64,000 bases of DNA from Mesorhabditis belari (taxonomy: Eukaryota > Nematoda > Chromadorea > Rhabditida > Rhabditidae). The notes beneath the pieces were generated by a model, which saw nothing but the letters and a program-made list of their open reading frames with translations, ran no database searches and was not told the origin of the DNA. Each line of letters opens with the position of its first letter. Positions within the stretch are counted from its first letter, which is position 1. Positions 37,301 through 49,300 of this stretch are shown here, piece by piece. The DNA is taken from NCBI GenBank assembly GCA_958450365.1, contig CAUEEP010000937.1:868501-932500 (forward strand). The letters run 5' to 3'. Made by a program: the position numbers and the translations under genes.

Positions 37301-40300
37301 AGAGTCCAATGGAACAAAGCCGCAGCTATATCTGGAAACGGTAGCTAAAGATTACAGCTTACAGTATACGATAAAATAGAACATATATTCAAGTACTATT
37401 CAAGTACTATTCAAGTACGATTCAAGTACTATTCAAATCATTTCAACGGATTCATTATCTTTTCTACAGACTTTACAAGGGTTCTAGGTTATCAAAAATG
37501 GTTTGAATGTTTTTAAATGATTGAAATGATGAAATGATTTGAAAATGATAGATTTGGACAGCTTTTTCAGCTATTGCTTACTTTTTGCTTACTTTTTAAA
37601 AGTTCCAATGATTCGTTTCTTTAAAAATTCTCATCCTTTAGCTTTTTGATCTTTTCAAAGCTCTGCAAAAAGATCTTTTGTACACTTAATCTTTGAGCTT
37701 TTCAATCTTTCAAAAAGACAGTTGCAGAAGAAATTTGAGCTTTGTTTAAAAGCTCGTGCTTTTGAAATGATTTCTTTTCAAGAAACTCTTTAATAAGATG
37801 ACAAATTATAGGTAAATGCGGAGAAAATGAATACCGTAAATACTGTAATAGTACCCCACCCCCCTCGTACAGTCGCGTAGTCGCAAGTGCGCAAGTAGCG
37901 CAGTTTTTTAGTATTTCATTGTTTTTCAAAGCGCCCGTACTTTCAAAAAATGTGTCTTTGGTATGAAAAAATAGCCCTGAATTTCAGCTATTTTTTGATA
38001 TCTAAACGAGCATTGTAGCATAAACCAGTGTCGAGAAAAACTCGTTCAAAGCTAGACTACACAACACTCCGCACCGCCATTATGGGGCTGGGGTACTATT
38101 ACAGTATTTGCGGTAAGAAATGCGGATTTGAACATTTTCAACATAAATTTCCTCCGATAGAAACCTGATCTCAATCTCAATTTTATCTACAATCTCTTTG
38201 TAAATCCTGTAGATCCTGTAAAACTGAGATCGATGAGATGAGCTATTTGACTATTTGAAACTATAAACTATTTGAAAGTTGTAAATCTTCTCTACAAAAT
38301 GGGCTAAAATGTGTTTCAATTGATCGAATGATTGAAGAAATTTCCGAGGCCGAAATGCAAGTGACCAAATAAAGGAATCGAGTCACTTTAGGGACAAATT
38401 TAGTGTGCTCAAAATAGAGTTAGCTTTCCAAAATTCCGTAAAATTGGCAAGAGCGATTTGATTTTAATTACGTTTTTTCTACGATCTGGATGTCACACTA
38501 GGATTTCTAGGATCCAGATTTTTGATTTTCACCAAAACATTTCTACTCGATGTGCACTGCCGAGAGCTCGCGGCTATTCCGTAAAATTGGTAAGGGGAAT
38601 TTGATTTTAATTACGTTTTTTCTTTTATCTGGATGTCACACTAGAATTTCTAGGATTCAGCTTTTTGATTTTCACCAAAACATTTCCACTCGATATGCAT
38701 GGCCAAGAGTTTGTGACTATTCCGTAAAATTGGCAAGAGGGATTTTATTGAAATCGCGTTTTTTCTTCGATCTGGATATCACACTAGAATTTTTTGCATT
38801 CAAAAAAGGTTTTCAAAAAGGTTTTCAAAAAGTGCCCTTTTTTTGGTCACTCGCATTTCGGTCTCGAAATTTTTGTTGCTTTTAAACAAATCAAAACATT
38901 TTCATTTCTTTTCTTTGCGGGAAACCTTTCTCGTTTTCTTTTTTAACTCAAAAAAACGAGAGTGTGGTTGAGAAGAAGGGGAACAGTTGGCTTGGTGAGA
39001 ACAAAAATCTCTGGAATTTGCTCTGGAATTTGCTCTGCAATGCTTTCCCGATTTCAATCTGTCAATCGAAAGTCAACCCTAGGGGAGATTTATTGGATAA
39101 AAGTCATAAATACATAAAAGTATTATCTATTTTTCGACAGGATACAGCTTGAATCTGTGCTACTTGAAAGCTTGAATCTTTTTCTCTTACATTGGACTCT
39201 TACATTGCACTCTTACATTACATCTCTTTCTCTATTTTCTCACGGCAACGCTTCCGGAAAGAAAGACTCTGTCCAGCAGAGTGCTTTTACTCAAGCTCAA
39301 AGTACACTTTTGAGGAATCTCTTAGTCTTTTAGGAATCTCTTAGTGCCCAAGCACATAGGAACAAGGCGTACTGTAGACAAGGACAAGTGGATGAGAAGT
39401 AGAGATTGTAGAACAATAGATAAGGCAATAAAAATCAATAAATAGATGCAAATTGAAATGAATAGATAATCAGCACAGGGTCCACTATAATCAGTTGGTA
39501 GTACTGTGAGCCAGGGTCCACGCTAGAGTCCATACAAGGGTCAGGGTTCACCCTGGAGATCACCTCAGGGTCAGGGTCCACCTTGGAGTCCACCCTGGAG
39601 TCCATCCTGGAACAGGGTCCATACGCCAGGGTCAGGGTCTACCCTAGAGTCCACGCTAGAGTCCATTACAGGGCTAGGGTCCACCCTGGAGTCCACCGTA
39701 GGGCCAAGGTCCTCCCAAGGTCAGGGTCCATCCTGCAGTCCACCCCAGGGTCAGGGTTCACCCTAGAGTCCACCCTAGGGCCAGGGTCCACCCTTGAACC
39801 CACCCCAGGGTCAAGGTTCACCCTAGAGTCCACCCTAGGGCCAGGGTCCACCCTTGAACCCACCGCAGGGTCAGGGTTCACCCTAGAGTCCACCCTAGGG
39901 CCAGGGTCCACCCTTGAACCCACCCCAGGGTCAAGGTTCACCCTAGAGTCCACCCTAGGGCCAGGGTCCACCCTTGAACCCACCCCAGGGTCAGGGTTCA
40001 CCCTAGAGTCCACCCTAGGGCCAGGGTCCACCCTTGAACCCACCCCAGGGTCAAGGTCTACCATAGACTCCTCCCCAGGCTCAGGGTCCTCCCTGGAGTC
40101 CACCCAGCTCAGGGACCACGCTGGAGTTCACCCAGGTCATGGTCCATCGCAACCCATCAACTATAGGAAAGATAAACAGTATACTGTGATAAAAAGATGC
40201 AAATTCTAAAGTAATAGATAATTTGTGTGTATGAATGAGTACAGGGTGGACCCTGGGGGGTAAACCCATCGAAAATCCGAATTCCCGTCAAATAGAAGAA

Positions 40301-43300
40301 AAAGAGAAAAGAGAAAAGAGAAAAGAGGGGAAAAGTCGAGAGTCAGCGATAACGATATGCAAATAACAAAAGAGGAACCATTCAATGGAATGAAAGGGAA
40401 GGGAAGGGAAGGGAAGGGAAGGGAAGGGAAGGGAAGGGAAGGGAAGGGAAGAGAAGAGAAGGGAAAGGAAGGGAAGGGTACGAATGGGGGAAAGGGTTTT
40501 GTATACTAGGATTTGGGGGTACTTTAGGCTCTGAATTTGTAGGCACAATCTTTCTGGTGCAGTGAATCGATTCGATTCAAACAAAGCTCATTGTCTACTC
40601 GAAAAAGACAAAATAATTATGAGTAAAAGGTATTCATTTAAAGCTTTACTTTACATTACTGTAGATTTGATAGATATCTTGTAATTCTAGAATCTCTAGA
40701 ATCTCTAGTCTAGAATCTCTAGAATCTCTAGTCGCTAGAATCTCTAGAATCTCTAGAATCTCTAGAATCTCTAGAATCGCTAGAATCGCTAGAATCTCTA
40801 GAATCTCTAGAATCGCTAGAATCGCTAGAATCTCTAGAATCGCTAGTTTAGAATTCTCACCTGTAAATTGTGTTGCATTTGTTGAATCCTTTTTGAGACT
40901 CGAGTCGGTTTCAAGACTGAAAATTTTGTTTTAAACATTCAAAGATTTTCGTTGAAAGCTTTTTGTTGAAAGCTTTTTGTATAAAAGCTTTTGTATAAAA
41001 GCTTTCGTATAAAAGCGATAGTTTTTAAGTTAACACAAAACTTTGATTGCTTCTATTGCTTTTATTGCTTTGATTGCTTTGCTTGCTTTCAATCTTTTCG
41101 ATCACTCACTCAAAGCATTCTCTTAATCATTTCACTCAAATCACTCACTCAATGCATTCTCGTAATCCTGATGAGCACTATCCGGGCTGCCGATTAATGT
41201 CGTTTGTGGTTGAGTGTTCACATAGACGACATCGTCGATGATTGATGCCTAGAGATTCGAAATTTACAACAAATTAAAAAAGAACCTATTACATTGAACT
41301 AAAAATAAGCCAATGGTGGCAATGGGATCCTTGTCTGTGTAGCTTTGAAAGCTTTGAATTGGTAGCTTTGAATAAACGAGTTCATAAACGCTCATCCGGT
41401 AAGCGACAAGTCGCCGGTTCGAATCCCCGTGCCGACCACTTTTTTCCCAACCCAACTCCAAATTAACCTTAGCCCTGTCTTCGGTTTAGGTTTAACCATG
41501 ACTCGGTTCTGACAGGCTCTCCTAAGCTGGACTTGACCCTGGTCTTGACATGATCTGACTGACATGATCTGACTCTGATCTAGTCCTGCTCTGACCCTGG
41601 CCCTAATCTGGCTGGCTACTACTTTAGTTTTGATCCTGGGCCTGGTTGGTTGGCCTGGCTTCCTTTGGCTCTGGACTGGCTGGCCGCAGAGGTTGGCCTT
41701 GAACTGGTTGATCGTAGAGGCGTTGGACTGATTGGCTGCAGAGGTTGGCCTGGACTGACTGGCTGCAGAGGTTGGCCTAGACTGGCTGGCTGTAGAGGTT
41801 GGCCTGGACTGGCTGGTCGTAGAGGCTGGCCCTGGTCTGGCTTGCCGCAGAGGTTGGCCTGGACCGACTGGCTGCAGAGGTAGGCTCTAGTTTTGATAAA
41901 GTCCTAGATCTGACCTTATCTTGGCTTGAGCCTGTCCTAGCCCTAAAGCTGGGTTTAATCTTGCCTTAACCCCAAATGTGGCTATAGTCATGCCTGCTTA
42001 TCTGCTTTCCAAAGATTTTCCTAGTTACAAAAGAGAAAAACTCAAAAGAATCTAAAAAGCCAAAAAGCCAAAAAACCCAAATCAATGAGTCACTTTTTCA
42101 TTGTCACTGGGAACTCTTTGTCACTGTCATTGTCACTGGGAACTCTTTGTCACTGTCATTGTCACTGGGAACTCTTTGTCACTGTCATTGTCACTGGGAA
42201 CTGAATACTTTGTGCTAAAAATCTTTCAAAACTCACTCTAATATCAGCATTTCTCGGTGTTCCCTCGTCTTTTCGTTCTCTTTCTTTCACTCCATTCCCA
42301 TTCTCTTTCCCGTTTTGCACCAAACGATTCGCAATGATCTCGGCTGCTTTCTGTGAAGGAAAATTGATGTAAAACATACATTTAAATGATAATAGATGAT
42401 TGATAATGAATGATTGATAATAGATGATTGATACTAGATGATTTCCAATACCTGTTCATTCCGTGTCTGTATTTGTTCGACTCTTCTCAACATTATTTCC
42501 GCTTTTGTCCCATTCATTACCATATAATCCGATTGATTTGATTGATTCGATTGATTTGATTGAAATGGTTGAAATAAGGGACGACCTAAAGTCAAATTGT
42601 AATTGCAAATTGTAGCTCATTCTTCACCAACCTGCATTTTGTGTGACATCTGGTGGGATGACTCGAGAGGACGGTCGAGAACTCCGAACTTCCACATATT
42701 CACCAACTAAATTTGTTGCTGCTATGCTTAAATTGTTAAGCTATACAAAGTTAATGAACTAATAGCTTGGCTTCATTAGACTGGGCTTGGCTTTGATCTG
42801 ATCTGATCTGATCTGATCTGGCTCTGACGTTCTGATCTGGCTCTGGTTGATAGCCAACAGGTTGATAGTTCTGATCTGGCTCTGACCTTCTGATCGGTTT
42901 GGCTTAGGCTAAACTTGGCTCCAGTTTCCTGGCCTACCTGGGCTTGGCTTTTAGAATTGGCTTGATGTGGTTTATCTAGCTTGGGCTTAGGCTTAGGCTC
43001 AGTCCTGGCGAAGACTGAGACTCGGGTTTGGGATTTCCGGTGATTATCATATCTCCCTATGGATATGAAGGGACACTATTTGTTTGGTGTACTTAGCTCG
43101 ATCCGAGAAGCAATATTAAACAGGTAGGAGATCTGTAGGTCCAAGGGGGTCAGGCTTAGGCTTGGACTTAGGCTTGGACTTAGGCCCAGGCCTAGGCACA
43201 GACTTAGGCTCAGGCTTAGGCTCAGGCCCAGGCCTAGGCTCAGGCTCAGGCTCAGGATTAGGCCTAGGCTCGCCTCAGGCTTAGACTCATGCTCAGGCTT

Positions 43301-46300
43301 AGACTTAGGCTCAGGCTCGACCTGAACCTGGCTTCATTTAGAAATAAGGTCCTATTCTGGCGGCAAGGATCCACGTCAATGTAGCTCATTGACAAGCGTT
43401 TGGCCTGCTGAACAGAGTTCGCGGATTCGAATCCCGGTACGGCCTATTTTTTGGATTCTCAAAACGTCCAGCTTTAGACTGGACTTGGCTCTGAATTCTA
43501 GGCTGGTTCTGGCTACATTCTAGAGCCAATTGTGCAACGAATAGCTTAACGATTTCTAGTCTATATGATTTTAACTTAAAGATAAAGTGAAAGAGAGAAG
43601 AAGCTATAGAATCTATCGAGCTCTATAGAGTGCTGCTTTATCATCCTATAGTACATTTTCAAGCCACAAACCATTTCCATTCTCCTTTTGTTGTTGATGA
43701 AGAGATTTCTGGAGTAAATCCTTATGCAATCCCTTTGCCCGTCCCGTGCTCCCGAAAAGGGAATCCTCGTCATCAGATGAACTATCTAAAAATTGAAAGT
43801 TATGTCTCTAAGTCTCTAAGAAAAACTAAATTCTAATAACTCTTACAGTATCCCGAATATCTCATAGCAATTTGATATAAAGTTGTGTTTGGTTTTGCTT
43901 GAGTCACAACTTGTCTCATTTGAACGATTTCGTGATGTGGATCGGCCATTTAGAAACTGTAGAATATTGTAAAATATGAAAAAATTCGTAAATAAACGAT
44001 AAAATTCGTAAATAAACGATAAAATTCGTAAATAAACGATAAAATAAAGTAATCAAATAGAAAAAGAGATTAAATATTAAAAGCAAAACACTAAAACAGA
44101 TAAAAGAAACAAAGAAATCCCCCCCCCCCCGTAAAAACTCTAATAGAAGCGTCGTGCAGTCTAAAAGTTCGCTCTCAAACAAACGCTCGTATCTTGACAC
44201 CAGTATGTTTCTTTCTGTTTGTTTGGGTATCAAATTAAAGTCGAGAAAATGGGGAATGTTTTGAGTTGTTAAACAGATTTTTAGCTTTAACCAGTGCTTA
44301 GAAAAAAGTGATTGAAAAATTGAAAAAATTGAAAAAAAAATCCGATTCTTAATCAGCCGTTTTCTAGCCGCGTGAGTATCAAGCGATTTTGGGTCCCTCT
44401 CCAAGCTCCCATCGTGGCTGAGTGGTAAGTGCGCAGGGTCTCATCCAGATGGCCCTGGTTCGAGTCCGGGCTTGGGGAAAGGCTTTTTTTTTTGTAAAAA
44501 ACTTTGTTGTCATTTTGTATATGTTTTCTGTTTCTTGTTCAAGCCATAAATGTGAAATCTTGTAAACGGCAAGCCATCTAAGAACTAATGTAGTTCAAGT
44601 TCGGAAAAACATTTATCTGTTTATGTATAAAAGCTTCTGTACATGCCAGAAGCCGAGCAATTACGTGTTCTGCGAAGTTCTGCGAAGCTCTGCGAAGCTT
44701 TGCGAAGCTCTGCGAAGCTTTGCGAAGCTCGGACAGGTTTAGAGCCAACCGGTTGACTAGTCAACAGGTTGATAGTCAACAGGTTTAGAGCCAACATGTT
44801 TAGAGCCAACAGGTTTAGAGCCAACAGGTTTAAAGCCAACAGGTTTAGAGCCAACAGGTTGATAGCCTAGCTAGATCTTGTTAGGTCTTGTATCTGGTAC
44901 TGGTCTAACCCTTGGTTAGGGTCTAACCCTAACCATCACTGTCCACATGTTAGCTTGGGATGATCTTGATCTAGATCTAGATTTAGGCTTATCTATTAAG
45001 CCTAAATCTAATAGCTAATCTAATAGCCTAAATCTAATAGCTCATAAGAAAGAAATGAATCTATCTAAATCTAAACTTGAGAAAAGTCTTGTTTTGTTGA
45101 GAAAAGGATTTGATTTAAATAGAATAGAGATTTGGATTTAAAGCCGCAATTTCGGCAATTGCTTTGACTGCTCTGTCATTCTTTCTTGAGGTGTCTATTG
45201 ATCTTTTGGGTGTGTTTTGAGTGGTGTGCCGGGTAATTATTGTGATTTTGTTTTGGCGCTATTCAACTGAATAAAGCATATAAGCCGAGAAAGCCATATA
45301 AGCCGAGAATAATGAGATCATTAAAGAATTTCAAAACTAAACTATAAACTATCTAGAAAAAATACTATAGATCTTGCCAATAAGCTACTAGAAGCTACTA
45401 GAAGCTACGAGAAGCTACGAGAAGCTACGAGAAGCTACGAGAAGCTACTAGAAGCTATTAGAAGCTACGAGAAGCTACGAGAAGCTACTAGAAGCTACTA
45501 GAAGCTACTAGAAGCTACGAGAAGCTACGAGAAGCTACTAGAAGCTACTAGAAGCTACGAGAAGCTACTAGAAGCTACTAGAAGCTACGAGAAGCTACGA
45601 GAAGCTACTAGAAGCTACTAGAAGCTACGAGAAGCTACTAGAAGCTACTAGAAGCTACGAGAAGCTACTAGAAGCTACTAGAAGCACAGAAGCACAGAGC
45701 ACAGAGCCAGAAGCTACTAGAAGCCAGAAGCTACGGAGCTACTAGAAGCTACAGAAGCTACTAGAAGCTAGAGCTACGAAGCCACTAGAAGCTACGAGAA
45801 GCTACGAGAAGCTACTAGAAGCTACTAGAAGCTACTAGAAGCTACTAGAAGCTACTAGAAGCTACTAGAGCTACTAGAAGCACTACTACTACTACTAGAA
45901 GCGAGAAGCTACTAGAAGCTTCATTTTCATTTTCTATACAATATTAAGATATACTAGGTATCTAGATATGTGTAACTTCTTTATAAGTGCTTTCCCCGCT
46001 CAAATTTAGACCACAAGCACTTAGGAAGGAAAAGGAGAAAAGGGGAAAAGCTAAAAAGCTGAAAGAGAAGAGATCCCTTCCACATTTAGATCATGTTTCG
46101 TTAGAGAAGCGGATAAATGGGAATCGCCTCTCGAAATACCTGATCTCTCTTTCAACACATTCTATTGCATTTTAGACTAATCAATAACATTTTGAGTTTC
46201 ATAAAGTCTAGACGAATCTGATTGTAATAGGTGGTCAGATAAAGAGGGCATAGCTGGCCTGGACCTGGCAAAAGCATCACTTGCAGAAGCAGAATCTGAT

Positions 46301-49300
46301 TAAGTCGATTTTCTTTTCCTTTCTTTTCAATGCTTTTCCACTTTTCTACTAAGCTCGTATGCTAGGCTTTTGTAAAAACGAGGAAACTTTTCTCTAATTG
46401 GTAATAGGTGGTCAGATAATCAGATTGCTGGCCTGGACCTGGCAAAAGCATCACTTGCAGAAGCAGAAGCAGAAGCTTTTTTTGAATGACTGGTTTGATC
46501 AGATCAGATCAGAGCTCAGCCTGGTTTGATCTGACTTTATCGTCAGATCAAACCGTCAGAATCAGAATCGTCAGAATCGTCTTTATCTTCGTCTTTATCG
46601 TCAGAATTGTGTCAAAAACTAGGCTAAAAGTCTGGCTGACTTCTGGAATTGTCTGGTATATTTACATTGTCTGGCTGTAGAGCTTGCCAACAATTCTTGC
46701 CAACATCTAGAAGCTACTAGAAGCTTGATCAGATTTACTAGAAGCTGAAACTCGTCAGGAGTAACGGTAGCTGGGTAGGGTCAAGATTTATTCCAGGTCT
46801 GGATCTGGATCTAGATCTGGTTCTGTAGCATGGTATTGATTTTCTGATATAATTAAAACTAATCAACTAAAGAATATTCAAAGATTACAGCAAATTACAA
46901 TGTTTATATAAGAAAAAAATCAAAATCAATATAAAGCCAGCTGACCGTTTGCGGTTGAAAGGGAAAGAAGAGAAGGAAGAAGAGGAAGAAGAGGAGGAAG
47001 AAGAGAAGGAAGAAGAGGAAGAAGAGGAGGAAGAAGAGAAGGAAGAAGAAAGAAAAGAAAATGGGGTGAATGAGGTGAAAATTGAGTGGGAGAAGAGGGT
47101 AAAAACGGGGTAAAAAGAGATGAAAAGTGGGTGAAAAGAGTGCTCCCGAAAAAGGGAAAATTCAAATGGAAAAAGAGAAAGAGGAAAATTTCCTCTTTCT
47201 CCAATTCTCCCACACATATAACACACAACAAACCAGTCCTTTTCACCTTTTTTTTTGGATACAATATTGAGCGATTTTTGCAACTACTCGCATACAGATA
47301 CGAGAATGGAAAGTTGAGGGAATAACGGGTTCAGAATTGATCTCATATTTATAGACAAAAAGATATTTATAGACAAAGATATTTATAGATAAAGATTTCT
47401 AAACCAGTTTATTAGCTCAGGCAGGCAGGCAAGGCAAGCAGGCAGGCAGGCAGGCAAGAGGCAAGGCAGGCAGGCAGGCAAGGCAAGTCAGAAGCTAGAT
47501 CTTGGTTGGCCAGATTCGAGGTTGGCCAGACTCTAGTTTGGCCAGATTCTAGGTTGGCCAGATTCTAGGTTAGCCAGATTCTGGTTTGGCCAGATTCTAG
47601 GTTGACCAGATTCTGGGCTGGCCAGATTCTGGGTTGGCCAGATCCTAGTCTACCAAGATCCTAGTCTACCTAGATCCTAGTCTACCTAGATCCTAGTCTA
47701 TCCAGATCCTAGTCTGGCTAGGTCCTAGTCTAGATTTCTGGATCCCAGACCTGAACCTGGCTCTAGCCTACCATTACTTACAGATTTTAGATAAGAGTAC
47801 TAATACAATGTACAAAAGAAATGACTTGACTTCTGTCGGGAGCTCTTACTAAGGAAAAGCACCGGGTAAAGATGGTTTTTTTGATGCGCATCCAGTGTAT
47901 TTGATAGAGCTTTGATAGAGCTTTGATAGAGCTTTGATAGAGCTTTGATAGAGCTTTGATAGAGCTTTGATAGAACTTTGATAGAACTTTGATAGAGCTA
48001 AAAATTGAATACTTTTCTGTAGCTAGCTTGCAAAGTTTTGTGTAAGAAATTGTGCAATCGAATTTTAACTAGAAAAAATGAGATCAGCGTGAAAAGGAAA
48101 AGACAAAGGATCTCAAAATGATCAAATAAAAGAAATAATCGCGAAAATCAATCAAAATTTCGCACATTTAGCATTTCGATTTGTTGATTGATTGGATGGG
48201 AGAAACGGATGAGAGATCACAAATGAAATGAGCTCTCAGCAAGAACAAGCACAAGGAAAGCAAGTCGAAAGACTCTTTTTGCACTAGAAAACTCTTCTAT
48301 TTATCTATTGCAGTCAAAAAAAGAAATTTTTTAGAGGAAAAAGCAAAAAATTAGCGGCAAGAGGAGTCGAACCCGCGACCTCTCTCAACCGTTCGTTTGA
48401 GAGACGTGCGCGTTAGCCACTCGGCCATGCCCGCTACCCGCTCGGCCATGCCCTTTGACCACCCAACCCTGCCCCTTGACCACCTGAACATGCCCATTGA
48501 CTACCCGGCCATGCTCACCGACCGGGCCCCGTCATGGCTCAGTGCGAGTGCGCTTGACTCGAGCCCATCCGACCCGGGTTCGACTCCCGCTTGCGACAGA
48601 ACTTTTGGTTTTTTGAAAATTTAAAGACAGCTTTCATAACTACATGGAATTATAAGTGAAATTAATTATAAATGATTTGAAATGGTTGCCTGGGCGCCTG
48701 GGAGTGCGCACAAATTGACCAACAAACAGGCACAGCTCTTATATATAGTAAATTTCAATTGTCAATCCAATGAAACTGTTCTTCAGTGCACTAGCTTGTA
48801 AACGTTTACAAGATAGTTGTGTGGACTCTGTTTACTTGTAAACAAATTCTTATAAACAACCTCTTTCTAGTGCACTATGAAAATCTCGATAAAAGCACTA
48901 AGCATTTTTGCAAAAATGAAGAATTCAATGCAGCAAAGTAGACAAAAATAATGTTAGAATTGTTTGAATTTTAGAATTACAGCTAAAGAATTACAAGCAT
49001 AAAGTAAATGAAAATGATGATTAAGATAAAGAAAATCCTTTGCTCTACAAGAGATTTATCCACTTTTTTTTCTCTTTACTTATCCATCGATCCACAAATA
49101 TCTGTGGGTCAATAAAGCAGAAAAGGGAAAAGAAAGATGAGTGAATATCAGAAAAGAAGAAGGGAAAGAAGAAAGGGAAAGAAGAAAGGGAAAGAAGGAA
49201 GGGAAAGAAGGGAAAGAAGGAAAGGAAAGAAGAAAGGGAAAGAAAGAAGGGAAAGAAGAAAGGGAAAGAAAAGAAAAGCAAACGATGTCAAATCTTTTTC

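Noticed and set aside
39583..40209. 208-residue plus-strand and 145-residue minus-strand frames
   Set aside because: Both are produced by the 60-bp repeat; open frames on both strands at once are a repeat effect.
43672..43785. Exon 5 joined to exon 4 through the CAG|GTGAAA donor
   Set aside because: That join is out of phase; only the upstream donor ACAA|GTCAGG keeps the frame, unless an unseen exon lies between.
43916..44404. 162-residue minus-strand frame
   Set aside because: AT-rich hydrophobic sequence crossing a homopolymer C run and an exon boundary; no recognisable domain and no splice support.
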